64,000 bases of DNA from DASSUW01 sp963730535 (GCA_963730535.1 CAVSRU010000008.1:1-64000), one strand, 5' to 3'. Counted from the stretch's first letter, positions 26,870 to 35,776 are shown. A program made the numbers and translations. Notes: generated by a model not told the origin, from the letters alone.

Positions 26870-27250
26870 GTGAGCGCCCACGATGGGCATCTGCCTGCTC
26901 GTGTCCTCATCGTCGATGACGCGCCTGTGTTCCGCCAGGCGGCGCGCGAACTGCTGGAGCGGCGTGGTTACACCGTTGTCGGGGAGGCCGACAGCGCCGC
27001 GTCGGCCATGGACGCCGTCAACCGGCTCGCACCTGACGCTGTCCTGCTCGACCTCAGGTTGCCCGATGCTGACGGGTTCGAGCTGTCCGCGGCTCTCGTA
27101 CGGGCCCATCCGGAACTGGCAGTGCTGCTCGCATCCGCCGACCGGGCAGTCCCCAGCCCTGCGCGTGTTCGAGCCAGCGGCGCCCGAGGATTCGTGCTGA
27201 AGTCCCGCCTCGCCGCCACCGACCTGTCGGAGTTCTGGCCGAGTCCCTAA
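26870..27250 (+). CDS. Single-domain response regulator (receiver only)
   Basis: GTG 26870 is the best start; the open frame further upstream (26792) looks non-coding. The 126 residues form one receiver domain: acidic pair in VLIVDDAPVFRQAARELLER, phospho-acceptor Asp in DAVLLDLRLPDADGFEL, and the conserved Lys in GARGFVLKSRL. There is no DNA-binding domain, so output must be by protein contact. It converges with the MASE1 kinase gene, overlapping by 4 bases, and probably receives phosphate from it. Confidence 0.8.
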   Translation: MSAHDGHLPARVLIVDDAPVFRQAARELLERRGYTVVGEADSAASAMDAVNRLAPDAVLLDLRLPDADGFELSAALVRAHPELAVLLASADRAVPSPARVRASGARGFVLKSRLAATDLSEFWPSP

Positions 27251-28794
27251 GCCGGTCGTCCGAGCGGAATCGCCGCCTGCACCCGCGTCCCTGAGCCAGT
27301 AGCGCTGAAGATGTCGAACGTGCCTCCCATCGCCTCGACCCGATCGCGCAGGCCCTGAAGGCCGCGGCCGCTGCTCTCCACCGCGCCGCCCGCGCCGTTG
27401 TCGCCCACCTCGACATGAACGCTGCCGTGCGCCACGGCGACATCGACCCAGATCGACGAGGCGTTCGCGTACCTCTGCGCGTTCGTGACGGCCTCGGCAA
27501 CGACGTAGTACGCGGTGGCTTCCGCAGTCTCGTCGAACCGCGTCGACGGCAGCTCCCGCAGCTCGATCGCGGGCGTGGAACCCGCGGCGATGCTCTCGAT
27601 CGCGTGCGCGAGACCACGCTCGGTGAGCACCGCTGGGTGGATGCCCTGCGCAAGGTCCCGTAGCTCGTCGATCGCGAGGGAGACCTCAGCTTCCGCCGCC
27701 TCCAGGACCGCGGCGGCCCGGTCGGGCGCCTCCTTCGCGTATTCCACTCCCAGTCGAAGGCGGAGGGCAAGCGCGGTCAGGCGCTGCTGGGCTCCGTCAT
27801 GGAGATTGTGCTCGAGCCGCCGCCGCTCGGTGTCCGCTGCCTCGACGAGCCGGGCGCGGGATGCGCTGAGCCCCTCGGCGAACCTCTGACGCTCCGAGAC
27901 CACGGCCGCGAGGCACAGTGTCGCCAGGGCCGCTACGGCGATGAACAGCTGCGTGATCAGGACGCTGTGGGTGATCGACTGATATGCGAACGGACCCGTG
28001 TAGTGCGCGGTGTTCCACGCGGTGAAGCCGACGACGATGGCAACCGCGAGCGTCGCGCCGCGCTGCCCGAAGCGCAGCGCCGCCCAGATCAGCGCCGGGA
28101 ACACGAGGTATGACAACGGACGGTGACGGCTCAGCGCGAACTCGCTCGATCCGGCAACCGCTGCGAGAACCACCACTCCCTCGCGCCAACGCTCGCGCCA
28201 CCAGCCGGGGGCCGGCGGACGCGCCCAAGCGACGGCGAGTGGGACCACCACGAGGGCGCCGGCGAAATCGCCCAGCCACCAGGTACGCCAGACGGTCGGC
28301 ACCTCATCGCTCGCGATCACATCGCCGAGCACGAGCGCGAGGGCGCCGATCGTGGCGCTGACCGCCGTGCCGACGGCGATCGCGACGAGCAACCGCCCGA
28401 GTGCGCCGACCGTGTCCAGCGGCGAGCCCCGGCGCACGAGAGCGCGCAACAGCAGGGTCGCCACGAGCATCTCGAGCATGTTCCCGCAGGTCTGTCCGAG
28501 CGCCGAACCTAAGGGGAGCGTCGTGTAGTTGTTCGCGAGCAGGTCGCCGGCCAGCACCCCGGGCCAGAACCGCAGGCCGCCGAGATAGAGGAAGGCGATC
28601 CCCACCCCGGCCGGCAGCCAGAGGATGGCGGCCACCGGCCCGGCGAAGTCGAGCGCGTAGCCGAGCTCCGCCGCGCCGTAGTAGATGGCCGCCAGCGCGA
28701 CCGTCCCGAGCACGTAGCGAACGTGCGGGTGTCCCATCAGGCGAATTCGAGGACGCTCACTGATCGCGTCCGGCGCGCGCGCGAACTCGGGCAT
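27247..28794 (-). CDS. MASE1-domain sensor histidine kinase
   Basis: From ATG 28794 (alternative ATG 28737) the product has about 515 residues. A MASE1-type membrane sensor with about eight helices comes first (GTVALAAIYYGAAELGYALD; VGIAFLYLGGLRFWPGVLAG; VPTVWRTWWLGDFAGALVVV). HisKA_3 follows, with the phospho-acceptor His (RRRLEHNLHDGAQQRL), and then a HATPase domain (VVAEAVTNAQRYANA; VGDNGAGGA; GLQGLRDRVEAMGG). It is a NarX-like kinase of the inner membrane; the signal is unknown. The facing receiver protein is its likely partner. Confidence 0.85.
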   Translation of the reverse strand: MPEFARAPDAISERPRIRLMGHPHVRYVLGTVALAAIYYGAAELGYALDFAGPVAAILWLPAGVGIAFLYLGGLRFWPGVLAGDLLANNYTTLPLGSALGQTCGNMLEMLVATLLLRALVRRGSPLDTVGALGRLLVAIAVGTAVSATIGALALVLGDVIASDEVPTVWRTWWLGDFAGALVVVPLAVAWARPPAPGWWRERWREGVVVLAAVAGSSEFALSRHRPLSYLVFPALIWAALRFGQRGATLAVAIVVGFTAWNTAHYTGPFAYQSITHSVLITQLFIAVAALATLCLAAVVSERQRFAEGLSASRARLVEAADTERRRLEHNLHDGAQQRLTALALRLRLGVEYAKEAPDRAAAVLEAAEAEVSLAIDELRDLAQGIHPAVLTERGLAHAIESIAAGSTPAIELRELPSTRFDETAEATAYYVVAEAVTNAQRYANASSIWVDVAVAHGSVHVEVGDNGAGGAVESSGRGLQGLRDRVEAMGGTFDIFSATGSGTRVQAAIPLGRPA

Positions 28795-28964
28795 CGCCAC
28801 CACGATGGTAGAACGCCAATCGTGCGGCTTGGATCGAGGGCGCCTGCGGGCCACCCCTCGCGGCGTAGGGCGTGCACCCTTGCCCCGGGCGTGTCCAGGC
28901 TGGATGGTCTTTCCCACGGCGCGACCGCCGGAATCCAGCCACGTCCAAGGACGAGGAGGCAGCG

Positions 28965-29411
28965 ATGGAAGCGCACGTCGAGGAACTGGGCCCAGTCGAC
29001 ATCGTGGTGATCGCCTATCCCGCCGGCGCGCCCATGACCGGCGATGCGGTGCCGATGCTGCTCGACCTGGTCGACCGCGGGATCATCCGCGTGCTCGATC
29101 TCATGTTCGTCGTCAAGGACGCCGACGGGACGTACTCGGGGTTCGAGGCCACCGGTCTCGACGACAAGAGCGTCGGAGACTTCAGCGCGTTCGAGGGAGC
29201 CTCCTCGGGACTCCTGGGCGACGATGACGTAGCTACGGCCGCTGAGGGCATCGAGCCCGGCTCAGCGGCGGCCCTCCTCATCTACGAGAACCGCTGGGCG
29301 GCGCCGTTTGCCGCTGCCGTGCGTCGTAACGGGGGCAGGCTGGTCGATTTCCAGCGGATCCCGATGCAAGAGCTGATCGCCTCACTCGACGCCGCCGAGG
29401 CGGCGGTCTGA
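28965..29411 (+). CDS. DUF6325-family protein
   Basis: ATG 28965 follows GAGGAGGCAGCG. The 148-residue protein begins VEELGPVDIVVIAYPAGAPM, continues with IIRVLDLMFVVKDADGTYSG, and has the helix-turn GLLGDDDVATAAEGIEPGSA and the strand LLIYENRWAAPFAAAVRRNG. This is a two-layer fold seen in DUF6325 and distantly in DUF1269 proteins. It is the first gene of a tight set with a SHOCT protein (17-base gap) and a HerA-like ATPase. A paralogue lies at 52941-53480 and a stub at 50550. Confidence 0.8.
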   Translation: MEAHVEELGPVDIVVIAYPAGAPMTGDAVPMLLDLVDRGIIRVLDLMFVVKDADGTYSGFEATGLDDKSVGDFSAFEGASSGLLGDDDVATAAEGIEPGSAAALLIYENRWAAPFAAAVRRNGGRLVDFQRIPMQELIASLDAAEAAV

Positions 29412-29428
29412 CCGAAAGGAGAACCCCG

Positions 29429-29695
29429 ATGCCAGGACTGCTTCGCGGTTTGGCCCGCACCGCTGCGGTGGCGGGGACCGCCACCGCCGTTTCGAACCGT
29501 GTCAGCCGCCGCCAGGCCTCAAGGTGGGCGCAGCAGGACGTGCAAGAGGCCCCGCCGCAGCAGTACGCGGCTCCCCCCGGCAACGAAGCGCCCGACCCGA
29601 TCGAGCAGCTCAAGGAGCTGGCTGCTCTCAAGGATCAGGGCATCCTCACCGAGGAGGAGTTCGCGGCGCAGAAGGCCAAGATCCTCGGCAGCTGA
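29429..29695 (+). CDS. SHOCT-domain small protein
   Basis: ATG 29429 follows AAAGGAGAACCCCG. The 88 residues have a basic, weakly hydrophobic start (LLRGLARTAAVAGTATAVSN), a Gln/Pro-rich linker and a C-terminal SHOCT motif (ELAALKDQGILTEEEFAAQK followed by AKILGS). SHOCT modules mediate contacts between proteins or with membranes. Its place between a DUF6325 gene and an ATPase gene, 7 bases before the latter, suggests it adapts or anchors one of them. Confidence 0.85.
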   Translation: MPGLLRGLARTAAVAGTATAVSNRVSRRQASRWAQQDVQEAPPQQYAAPPGNEAPDPIEQLKELAALKDQGILTEEEFAAQKAKILGS

Positions 29696-29702
29696 AGTTG
29701 CG

Positions 29703-31184
29703 ATGTCCAGCGAGCTGACCGACGCGCTCGAGGACCGGCTCGAGCGCTTCCGGGCCGTCCGGCGCGACCTCGAGGCCTCGGTGCTGCCGCTCGCCACGTC
29801 GGTCGACGGCCGTCGCTTCTCATTTCAGGCCTCGCTGCACGGCCTCGAGCTCCAGATCGGAGGGTACGTCATCCTCGGGGAGGGGCGGCTCGGCCAGGTC
29901 CTCGAGCTCGAGATGGGGCTCCGCGAAGGAACCGACCTCGACCTGCCGCCCGACGAGCAGTCGGCGTTCGGGCTCAGGACACAGGTGCCGATCCGGCACG
30001 CGCGCGGTTCCGGGACCGTCCTCGAGGGGGACGGCGCCCCCTTCCACGACGTCGCCGTGCGACCGGCCACGTCAGCCGAGGTGCGCGAGTGGCTCGAGCG
30101 CGCCCGGCCGCACCGAGGGCAGCTGGAGATCGGCGAGCTCGCCACCGCCCGCGACGTCCCCTACGCCATCGACGCGGGCGGCTTCGACCGGCACACGTTC
30201 CTGTGCGGGCAGTCCGGCTCCGGCAAGACCTACTCACTCGGCGTGATCCTCGAGCGGCTGCTGATGGAGACGACGCTCCGCGTCGTCATCCTCGACCCCA
30301 ACTCCGACTATGTCCGGCTCTCCGAGGTCCGCGACGGAGCCGACGGGGAGAGCGCTGCGCGCTACCGCCGCGCTGCCACCGGCGTCGAGCGGCCGAAGCT
30401 GCGCCTCCGGCTCGCCGACCTGGAGCCGGCCGTCCTGGCGGCGCTGCTCCGGCTGGATCCGATCGCCGACCGCGAGGAGCACGCCGAGCTCGCTGCCATT
30501 CTGGCGGAGGAGCGGCCGCCTGCGCTCGAGGCCCTCGCCGACTCGGAGGACGCCGCGACGCGACGGCTGGTGCTCCGGGCGCGCAACCTCGGCGTCGACG
30601 CGTTCGGGGTGTGGTCCCGGGGTGCGCCGGGGTCGCTGCTCGACGCGCTGACGGCGGAGGGACCTCGCTGCGCCGTCGTCGACCTGGGGTCGCTGAAGTC
30701 CCGCGAGGAGCAGGCGCTCGTCGCGGCGTCGGTGCTGGGTGAGCTCTGGCGCCGCCGGGAGGAGCGGGAGCCAGTGCTCGTCGTCATCGACGAGGCGCAC
30801 AACGTCTGCCCCGCTCGCCCGGAGGATCCCCTGACGGCGGCGGCCACCGATCATGCCGTGCGGATCGCCGCCGAGGGGCGCAAGTTCGGGATCTACCTGC
30901 TCGTTTCCACACAGCGCCCGCAGAAGGTGCACGAGAACGTCATCTCGCAGTGCGACAACCTCGTGCTCATGCGGCTCAACTCGGCGGCCGACGCGGCGTT
31001 CGCGCAGGCGATCTTCTCCTTTGTCCCGGCGGGCCTCGTCGAACGCGCGACGACGTTCCGGCTCGGCGAGGCGCTCGTCGCCGGGAAGATCTCGCCCGAC
31101 CCGGCGCTGATCCGCTTCGGAGCCCGGTTCGCCGAGGAGGGCGGCGCCGACGTCCCGACCACCTGGGCCACACCCGCACCATGA
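29703..31184 (+). CDS. HerA-like (DUF87) ATPase
   Basis: ATG 29703 is 7 bases after the SHOCT stop. The 493 residues begin with a soluble beta-rich domain of about 140 residues (RRFSFQASLHGLELQIGGYV). A HerA/FtsK-class motor follows: Walker A GQSGSGKT (169-176), Walker B with the Glu finger LVVIDEAHN (near 360), and the sensor strand GIYLLVSTQRPQKVHENVIS. HerA proteins translocate DNA or thread proteins as hexamers, classically with NurA. No nuclease gene is next to it, so its substrate is unknown; the DUF6325 and SHOCT neighbours may be partners. Confidence 0.83.
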   Translation: MSSELTDALEDRLERFRAVRRDLEASVLPLATSVDGRRFSFQASLHGLELQIGGYVILGEGRLGQVLELEMGLREGTDLDLPPDEQSAFGLRTQVPIRHARGSGTVLEGDGAPFHDVAVRPATSAEVREWLERARPHRGQLEIGELATARDVPYAIDAGGFDRHTFLCGQSGSGKTYSLGVILERLLMETTLRVVILDPNSDYVRLSEVRDGADGESAARYRRAATGVERPKLRLRLADLEPAVLAALLRLDPIADREEHAELAAILAEERPPALEALADSEDAATRRLVLRARNLGVDAFGVWSRGAPGSLLDALTAEGPRCAVVDLGSLKSREEQALVAASVLGELWRRREEREPVLVVIDEAHNVCPARPEDPLTAAATDHAVRIAAEGRKFGIYLLVSTQRPQKVHENVISQCDNLVLMRLNSAADAAFAQAIFSFVPAGLVERATTFRLGEALVAGKISPDPALIRFGARFAEEGGADVPTTWATPAP

Positions 31185-31371
31185 ACCTTGAGAGTGTGAG
31201 ACGCATGTCCCACCGCAGACACAGTCGCGCACGTACGGCCGTCGAGGACGCGCGTACCGCGGTCTTGCTGGCTCGGTGTCTCGCGCGACTGTACGCAGGG
31301 CGCGCGCCATGGCGCAGCCGCTCGAGGGCGCGGCTCCGCCGCCTGGCGCCTTCGCGTACCTGGCGCTGAGG

Positions 31372-32466
31372 TCACGCCCGGGCGAAGCGCCGCGCGTGCC
31401 AACCGAACGCGGCGAGCCCGACCGGGAGAGGCAGCCAGTACGAGAACAGCCGGTACGCGAAGGTGGCGAGCACGGCGGCGCCCGCCGGTACGCCGGCGAG
31501 CGTGAGCATCGCCGTCAGGCCGGCCTCGACGAACCCGAGGCCGCCGGGGGTGATCGGGATCTGAGCCAGTAGCTGTGCGGCGCAGAAGGCCAGCAGGGCA
31601 AGCCCCGGCCTGGGGTGCGAGCCGACAGCAGCGAGCGCGGCGAGGAGCGTGGCGTAGTCGAACACCCAGCGGCCGACGGTGCTGGCCAGCGCGCGCTTCC
31701 ACCGCGGGCCGAGCGTACCCACGATGCGGGCACGCTCCCGCAGTAGCCGTTCCGGCAACGCACGCAGTGGCTCCGCCCGATGCCGGATGCGGTTGCGGAC
31801 TCGCTGGATCACCCGCCCGATCCAGGCCAGCGGCCCGTCGAACGCGATCAGCACCGCGCCGACCGCGAACAGCAGCACGAACAGCGCGAGCCCGATCACC
31901 GTGGCCTGGAGAAGGTCGCGACTCACGCCTCCGCGGATGAGCGCCGGCACCGCGAGGACGGGCAACGCGAGCACCACCGCGAAGGTGAGCAGATTGGTGG
32001 CCGTGAGCCCCGCGACCGCGCGGTTGCCCGGCACCCCCGCCTGCACGAGCATGCGGTACTGCAGCGCGGCTCCGATTGCCCCGCCCCCGGGCGCCACCTT
32101 CGCCAGGGCGTTACCGGCGAGCTGCGACGCGATCACCGCGCGCCACGATGGGCCGCGCATCGCGAGGTGTTGCAGCGCCCACAGGCAGGCCAGCGCCGCC
32201 GCTTGGAGCGCCGCCATCGCCGCCAGCCACGCGGGCGCCAGCGTGTCGAGATCGCTCCAGGAGCCCAGCACCTCGACGATGCTGGGCGCGACGAGGTAGA
32301 GCGACACGCCGGTCACCGCCAGCCAGAACACGGTGCGAGCAAGGCGCGCGCGCGGCGGCGCCTGCTGCTCACCGCGCTCGATCTCATGCTCGACGTCCGC
32401 CCGCCCCTCGATCGCTCGCTCGAGGCGGTCAGCCACCTCGGTCATGGCACCGGCCGCCGTGGGCAT
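31372..32466 (-). CDS. Flippase-like membrane protein (lysylphosphatidylglycerol synthase TM/UPF0104 family)
   Basis: ATG 32466 gives about 364 residues (the frame is open upstream to 32598). A charged start is followed by about eight helices, with the family features ASQLAGNALAKVAPGGGAIG and IPITPGGLGFVEAGLTAML and a long cytoplasmic loop (RVRNRIRHRAEPLRALPERL). The N-terminal membrane part of MprF has this fold and flips lysyl-lipids; stand-alone relatives are thought to move glycolipids or other lipids. The substrate here is unknown. The 31185-31371 gap holds nothing I can support. Confidence 0.82.
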   Translation of the reverse strand: MPTAAGAMTEVADRLERAIEGRADVEHEIERGEQQAPPRARLARTVFWLAVTGVSLYLVAPSIVEVLGSWSDLDTLAPAWLAAMAALQAAALACLWALQHLAMRGPSWRAVIASQLAGNALAKVAPGGGAIGAALQYRMLVQAGVPGNRAVAGLTATNLLTFAVVLALPVLAVPALIRGGVSRDLLQATVIGLALFVLLFAVGAVLIAFDGPLAWIGRVIQRVRNRIRHRAEPLRALPERLLRERARIVGTLGPRWKRALASTVGRWVFDYATLLAALAAVGSHPRPGLALLAFCAAQLLAQIPITPGGLGFVEAGLTAMLTLAGVPAGAAVLATFAYRLFSYWLPLPVGLAAFGWHARRFARA

Positions 32467-32562
32467 GGCATCTGCACCCTCCCGCCACGCCGGCGAGTCG
32501 GCATCACCCAATAGATATGAAGCGCCCACGATGGGCAGCGAGGATGCTTCTCGGAGTCCTCG

Positions 32563-33336
32563 ATGCCACCGCATGACTCGGTCACCTACCTTGGCCACGC
32601 CAGCGTCCTCCTCGAGCTCGCAGGGGCGAGGTTCCTGACCGACCCCGTCCTGCGCGACCGCCTAGGCCTCCTGCGCCGCCGCTCGTCACCGGTCCCGCCG
32701 CGCTCCTTCGCGTCCCTCGACGCCGTGCTGATCTCGCACCTTCATCTCGACCATCTCGACCTGCAGTCGTTACGGCGGCTGCCCCGCGACGTGCCCGTGC
32801 TCGTCCCCGGCGGCGGCGGCGCGCTGGTGCGGCGGCAGGGGTTCGGCCGCGTCCACGAGATCGCCGCAGGCGAGACCATCGAGCTGGCCGGGGCGGAGGT
32901 GACCGCCGTGCCCGCCGAGCACTCGAGGCGCCGCCGCCCCGGGCCTTGGAGCGCGGAGTCCGACGCGCTCGGCTTTGTCATCGCCGGCGCGTGCCGCGTC
33001 TACTTCGCGGGCGACACCGACGTGTTCGCCGGAATGGCGGAGATCGCACCGGTCGACGTGGCGCTCTTGCCGGTGTGGGGGTGGGGAGCCACGCTCGGCC
33101 CAGGGCACATGGACCCTGAGGCCGCGGCGCGGGCGCTGACGCTGTTGCGGCCGCGGATCGCGGTGCCGATCCACTGGGGCACGCTCTTCCCGATCGGCCT
33201 GGCGCGGTGGCGGTCCGACCGGCTCACCGAGCCGCCGCACGCGTTCGCTCGCCACGCGGCGCGTCTCGCCCCGGAGGCCCAGGTGCGGATCCTCGAACCG
33301 GGCGCCACCCTGGACCTGCGCGAAGCACTCGCATAG
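32563..33336 (+). CDS. MBL-fold metallo-hydrolase (UlaG/NAPE-PLD type)
   Basis: ATG 32563 gives 257 residues. The metal site is complete: VLISHLHLDHLDLQSL is the HxHxDH motif, with further ligands at AEHS, the Asp in YFAGDTDVF and VPIHWGT near the end. The start SVTYLGHASVLLELAGARFL is the family's usual opening. UlaG-like enzymes hydrolyse lactones or phosphodiesters; the substrate cannot be told. It diverges from the flippase-type gene, overlapping only the unlikely upstream part of that frame. Confidence 0.87.
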   Translation: MPPHDSVTYLGHASVLLELAGARFLTDPVLRDRLGLLRRRSSPVPPRSFASLDAVLISHLHLDHLDLQSLRRLPRDVPVLVPGGGGALVRRQGFGRVHEIAAGETIELAGAEVTAVPAEHSRRRRPGPWSAESDALGFVIAGACRVYFAGDTDVFAGMAEIAPVDVALLPVWGWGATLGPGHMDPEAAARALTLLRPRIAVPIHWGTLFPIGLARWRSDRLTEPPHAFARHAARLAPEAQVRILEPGATLDLREALA

Positions 33337-33437
33337 GGGTGCGTGCGCCCCTCGAAGACACACGCCGGCCGTATTGCCCATGGATGGACGCGCGCAGACA
33401 CTGGGCTTTCCCGTTCACGAGCTCAGGAGGACAGAGC

Positions 33438-33935
33438 ATGAGCACCCTCATTGCCATCGCCTACCCCGACGTCGCCACGGCGGAGCAGGTGCGCCAGGAG
33501 CTGATCCAGGCCACGAAGGAACATCTCGTCAGCCTCGAGGACGCGGTCGTGATCGAGCACCGCCCGGATGGCAAGATCAAGCTCCACCAGGCCATGAGCC
33601 CGGCCGGCGCCGGCGCGGCGGGCGGCGCGTTGTGGGGCGGCCTCATCGGGTTGATCTTCCTCGCACCGCTGGTGGGCATGGCGGTCGGAGCTGCGTCGGG
33701 GGCGGCGGCCGGCAAGGTGACCGACGTCGGTGTCAACGACAGCTTCATGAAGGATCTCGGCGACAAGCTGCCCGCCGGCGCGGCGGCGCTGGTGGCCCTG
33801 GGCCGCAGCGACGCGCCGGACAAGGTGATCGACCGCGTCAAGGGATACGGCGGCGATGTGATCCAGACATCGCTCGACGAGGAGCAGGAGGCGCACATTC
33901 GCGCCGCACTCGGCGAGACCGCCGCGACGGCCTAG
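33438..33935 (+). CDS. DUF1269-family protein
   Basis: ATG 33438 follows CAGGAGGACAGAGC. The 165 residues start TLIAIAYPDVATAEQVRQEL, have a Gly/Ala-rich hydrophobic hairpin in the middle (GGALWGGLIGLIFLAPLVGM, then AVGAASGAAAGKVTDVGV) and end with a basic-acidic soluble segment (DKVIDRVKGYGGDVIQTSLD). This is the DUF1269 family, widespread and stress-associated, with two glycine-zipper-like segments suited to membrane contact. The function is not established. Confidence 0.87.
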   Translation: MSTLIAIAYPDVATAEQVRQELIQATKEHLVSLEDAVVIEHRPDGKIKLHQAMSPAGAGAAGGALWGGLIGLIFLAPLVGMAVGAASGAAAGKVTDVGVNDSFMKDLGDKLPAGAAALVALGRSDAPDKVIDRVKGYGGDVIQTSLDEEQEAHIRAALGETAATA

Positions 33936-33952
33936 CGGACTGTCGTCACCCG

Positions 33953-33980
33953 GCCGGCCGGCGGTTGTCGGTCGGCCGGC
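33953..33980. terminator. G/C hairpin between convergent genes
   Basis: GCCGGCCG (33953-33960) and CGGCCGGC (33973-33980) form an 8-bp stem with a 12-base loop between the DUF1269 stop (33935) and the STAS stop (33988), placed to end transcription from both sides. No T-tract is present. Confidence 0.4.
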
Positions 33981-33987
33981 AGCCGGC

Positions 33988-34362
33988 TCACTGCCGCTGG
34001 CTGCCGACGAGCGCCAGCGCCTGCTCGACGTCCCCGGCCACCTGGATCAACCTGGCCAGCAGGGTCGTCGCCACCAGCTCCGAGACCGGCGGGCCGCTGA
34101 CGACGAGCGCAAGCGCGCCGTCGACCCGCGTGACCCCGCGGCGGACCCTCAGCAGGACCCCGAGCAGCCCAGGACCGACTTCCGTAACGCCGGTGAGGTC
34201 GAGCACCACGCGCGTACGCCCACGGCCGATGCCGTCGACGACGCCCCGCTCGAGCTCCCGGGCCTCATGGAGCGCGACGGCGCCGCTGGCTGTGGCGATC
34301 TGCGTGTCGCTGCCGGCGGCGCCCAGCACGAGCGTGAAATCGCGCACGATGCCGCTGGTCAC
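33988..34362 (-). CDS. STAS-domain protein (anti-sigma factor antagonist-like)
   Basis: GTG 34362 gives 124 residues forming one STAS domain: DFTLVLGAAGSDTQIATASG, then RTRVVLDLTGVTEVGPGLLG and DGALALVVSGPPVSELVATT. In SpoIIAA/RsbV the Ser/Thr after the fourth strand is phosphorylated; here that position reads EVGPGLLG, with no Ser/Thr at the usual place. It may act as a scaffold rather than a switch. No anti-sigma kinase gene is adjacent. Confidence 0.7.
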   Translation of the reverse strand: MTSGIVRDFTLVLGAAGSDTQIATASGAVALHEARELERGVVDGIGRGRTRVVLDLTGVTEVGPGLLGVLLRVRRGVTRVDGALALVVSGPPVSELVATTLLARLIQVAGDVEQALALVGSQRQ

Positions 34363-34438
34363 GGGCTGATCGGGTAAGGCACCGGCCGAAGCTAGGCCGC
34401 GGCCGCGGACGGCACATCACCCGGATCGCATGAACCGG

Positions 34439-35776
34439 CTAGTCGACGCGCGTGACCGCAGGCGGCGTCCAGCGACGCGCCAGCGCCTCCTCGCGCGGCC
34501 AGTGAAGCCGCAGCACGAGCCTGAAGTCTCCGGCAGGCGCCGCCAGCCAGTTCGACCGGCGCACGCGAGGCGGGCGATCGTGCTGGATGTGGATGGACAA
34601 CGATCCGTCGAGATCGACGGTCAGCCCGTCCTGGTCGCCCAGTGAGACCGAGGCCCCCTGCAACCGACCGTCCTGTGCCACGACGGCGTGCGTGGTCAGC
34701 TCCCACAAGCCATGGACGGGCGGGATCTCATCGACGTCGAAGCGCAACACGTATCGGTGGTCCCCGACGAGGCGCCGGCCGTCGTCGTCGTTGCTGGCGA
34801 GGGCCGGCAGGGCGTCGGCCGATGCATGGGCTCCGAGCGGCGTACATGCCGCGCCTGCACGGCATAGGTAGTCCGTCCCGAAGTCGCCGCGACGGTAGTC
34901 GATGTACCAGCCCCCGGAGGCTTCCCCTATGGCCGACGCTGCCTGGGCGCGCACCGCCGCTCGACCGCGCGTCGTCCCCCGTTCGACCATCGCCTGCAAC
35001 GCAGCGTCGCCCCCCATCCATGCCTGATCGCAGCCGGTGAAGAGACCTATCTGCTGCGCGCGAGACAGCAGCCGGCGGTCCGCCATGCGCGGCGGGTTGT
35101 CCGCGAGCAGCCGGGATGCCAGGCGGAAGAACGTCCGGGCATCCATCGCGTCGACCAGCTCGGCGGGCGGCGGGCGGTTGGCAGCTTCCATGCCTGGCAC
35201 ACGTGCCGCCACCGGCTGCGCGGCCGGCCACCGGCTGAGTGGCGTGAGACCGTAGCCCCGCTGAACGTCCAGGATCTCGGCATCGGACTCTCCGCGCGCG
35301 ATGGACGTCTGGCCGACGATCCGGACATAACGAGTAGGGGCGATGATCGGCTGCACGCCCTCCGACGACCGCGAGCCGTCCAGCCCGACAGAGCCGATCG
35401 CGTACGCCCCAGCGCCGGTGCCCGTCGTGCGTGGACCGATCGACGCGAACACATTGGTCCACATGTCGATGATCGACATGACGTAGTACCGCCCATGAGT
35501 CTCGGGCACCGAGAGGACAACTGGCCCCCCGGCAAGGTCGAGCCACGCTGACGTATTCAACGTGCTGGCGCCAACGCTCGTCCTGACCCTGGCATCCGGC
35601 CGCCTTCGTGCGTGCACCAACTCGTTCAGCGGTGCACGCTCGGTATGGGGGTCCACCGCCGGCACGGACGTCATGTCAACGCGCGTGAGCTCCGCGAGCA
35701 CCAGTGGATACGCGAACAGGTACGCGTCCTCGCTGATGGCGGCGGCATCGATCGTCGTGATGTGGGCGCTTGGCAT
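34439..35776 (-). CDS. DUF1254/DUF1214 protein
   Basis: ATG 35776 gives 445 residues. The N-terminal DUF1254 part is recognisable (AYLFAYPLVLAELTRVDMTS; TSAWLDLAGGPVVLSVPETH; GRYYVMSIIDMWTNVFASIG). The C-terminal DUF1214 part has the usual jelly-roll strands (YVLRFDVDEIPPVHGLWELT; SLSIHIQHDRPP; GDFRLVLRLHWP). Many family members are exported; this one shows no clear signal peptide. The reaction is unknown. It diverges from the LuxR gene at 35960, so the two may be linked by regulation. Confidence 0.83.
   Translation of the reverse strand: MPSAHITTIDAAAISEDAYLFAYPLVLAELTRVDMTSVPAVDPHTERAPLNELVHARRRPDARVRTSVGASTLNTSAWLDLAGGPVVLSVPETHGRYYVMSIIDMWTNVFASIGPRTTGTGAGAYAIGSVGLDGSRSSEGVQPIIAPTRYVRIVGQTSIARGESDAEILDVQRGYGLTPLSRWPAAQPVAARVPGMEAANRPPPAELVDAMDARTFFRLASRLLADNPPRMADRRLLSRAQQIGLFTGCDQAWMGGDAALQAMVERGTTRGRAAVRAQAASAIGEASGGWYIDYRRGDFGTDYLCRAGAACTPLGAHASADALPALASNDDDGRRLVGDHRYVLRFDVDEIPPVHGLWELTTHAVVAQDGRLQGASVSLGDQDGLTVDLDGSLSIHIQHDRPPRVRRSNWLAAPAGDFRLVLRLHWPREEALARRWTPPAVTRVD

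Noticed and set aside
28965..31184. HerA-NurA or HerA-SIR2/DUF4297 type defence system
   Set aside because: The ATPase has no nuclease or SIR2 effector next to it; neighbours are DUF6325 and SHOCT proteins, so a defence label is not supported.
31185..31371. Small Arg-rich ORFs between the ATPase and flippase-type genes
   Set aside because: Composition is typical of non-coding high-GC frames, and there is no ribosome binding site or motif.
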